Assembly (NCBI GenBank): GCA_910575475.1 | Contig: CAJTGD010000001.1 | Location: forward strand, 186,001 to 250,000 | Reading direction: 5' to 3' | Source: Lachnospiraceae bacterium | GTDB taxonomy: Bacteria; Bacillota; Clostridia; Lachnospirales; Lachnospiraceae | Length of the DNA: 64,000 bases | Shown here: piece by piece, positions 63,167 through 64,000 of the stretch | Layout of the letters: each line of letters begins with the position of its first letter | Position numbering within the stretch: the stretch's first letter is position 1 | Position numbers and translations under genes: made by a program | Notes under the pieces: model-generated | Told to the model about the DNA's origin: nothing | The model's input: the letters and a program-made list of their open reading frames with translations, nothing else | Database searches by the model: none

Positions 63167-64000
63167 CTAATAATAAAATCTCTCATCGACCGGTTTGAGC
63201 AGGATCGTAAGATCATTTCTTTTTGCTTCGATCAGATAAGCACCATCTTCCAGCTCCTGAAAATCTCCGCCTTCCACTTCTTCTATACCGCTTTTGTAGG
63301 TTCTGAAAACAAACCATGCCGGTCCTTCTGTTCCGCTGATCTGGAGGCGAACTTCATTTTCAGTCCGGCTTTCCGTATAGTCCAATGCCAGGAAGCTGCG
63401 GATCTTTACATCACATTGTGCTGCTGTCGCCCCGGCAAATCCCTGAAACGCCTGTGCGTATGCATCCACATTTTTTACAAATTCCGTAGCCAGCTCATCC
63501 CACGTATCCTTCGCGTCTTCCGGATACGCAATGCGCCCCATATCACAGCACAGGGTGTAATAGCCCAGCGCGGTTGCCGCACTTCTCATCCTAAAATCCT
63601 TTGAATAGGAATATTCCGGTCCATTGACCACCGCCCTCTGCTCTGTAATATGATCTGTCATATATCCGATCAGTTCGATGTCTTCTTCATCATAGTCCCG
63701 GACCACAGTCCTCACCGATGACAGAACGTCCTCCCCCAGGGCAGCCTCGGTCTGCGCCTCGTCCATGTCACCTGCATAAAAGGATGCGAATTGATAGTCA
63801 TCAGCCGTTTCTTTTATAAATTTCTGGTCTTCACTTAGCTTCTCATCCATAGGCGTATCGGACATATTCCGTCCGTACAGCCCCAGTTCCGCTGATCTTT
63901 CGTGCAGGATCTTCATATAATATCTGAGCTGTTCTGGATCCGGAAGCTTCTGGTCCGAATAGTCATACTGCGGCGCCGCCATACAGGTCAGTCCGATCTG
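63167..64000 (-). CDS. 3-prime end of a Pel-locus gene (possibly DUF2194/PelA-like)
   Basis: The frame is open to the right edge, so the gene is cut at its 5-prime side; at least 277 residues are present. The visible part is helical (about 20-170, with MGRIAYPEDAKDTWDELA) and ends in a beta domain of about 80 residues that looks Ig-like (VRLQISGTEGPAWFVF). In Gram-positive Pel loci the gene before pelF is often a deacetylase or DUF2194 protein, and this fragment would fit its C-terminus. I cannot name the family from the fragment alone. The gap to pelF is 40 bp. Confidence 0.5.
   Translation of the reverse strand, partial: QIGLTCMAAPQYDYSDQKLPDPEQLRYYMKILHERSAELGLYGRNMSDTPMDEKLSEDQKFIKETADDYQFASFYAGDMDEAQTEAALGEDVLSSVRTVVRDYDEEDIELIGYMTDHITEQRAVVNGPEYSYSKDFRMRSAATALGYYTLCCDMGRIAYPEDAKDTWDELATEFVKNVDAYAQAFQGFAGATAAQCDVKIRSFLALDYTESRTENEVRLQISGTEGPAWFVFRTYKSGIEEVEGGDFQELEDGAYLIEAKRNDLTILLKPVDERFYY

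Overview
The window looks like a chromosomal segment of a gut-type Firmicute, most likely Lachnospiraceae. The reasons are HPr kinase (HprK), a class III fructose-bisphosphatase, long-form HPF, a two-OB-fold SSB, the selenium trio YedF/desulfurase/DUF3343, strong AGGAGG ribosome sites, and a secreted M60 mucinase with a dockerin. No rRNA, tRNA or CRISPR array was seen. Family assignments come from reading the proteins; no database search was possible.

Positions 1-26,300 are mostly core genome. They hold secA, an isolated eukaryote-type hisA, an Asn/Thr-repeat lipoprotein, fbp, dapB, an ssb-like gene, typA, a PsiE-like membrane protein, hpf, yigZ-aroF, a class A PBP, glcK-hprK-uvrC, ftsH, a DUF1846 gene, pyrG and a PAP2 phosphatase. 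Several hairpin terminators separate these units.

Positions 26,270-41,630 are accessory. A JAMM-protease-like ORF and a small partner sit immediately downstream of a membrane-anchored cohesin-like protein. Upstream of that is an 1853-residue M60 metallopeptidase with a dockerin, which suggests a surface-tethered mucin-degrading complex. An insertion sequence with a hairpin over its transposase ribosome site follows, then a LytTR regulator/GHKL kinase pair and an FtsX-type ABC transporter.

Positions 41,660-46,020 carry a co-directional set: DUF3343, cysteine desulfurase-like, YedF, activator ATPase and double-cubane-cluster reductase. This links selenium/sulfur handling with low-potential radical-type reduction.

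Positions 46,140-64,000 are a large glycan-assembly locus. It has two DUF4832 putative glycosidase-like paralogues, five stand-alone or fused GT2 transferases, a GT4, a DUF2304 membrane protein, an ABC flippase-like exporter, a GT2-pyruvyltransferase fusion beside an F420H2-dehydrogenase-like iron-sulfur protein, and PelG, PelF and the end of a further Pel-locus gene. The locus runs off the right edge, so it is probably a Gram-positive Pel-like or capsular polysaccharide system seen only in part.

Short dispersed repeats recur in intergenic gaps: a palindromic element with a CTGACCAGG-like core (four sites) and one 166-bp MITE-like element.
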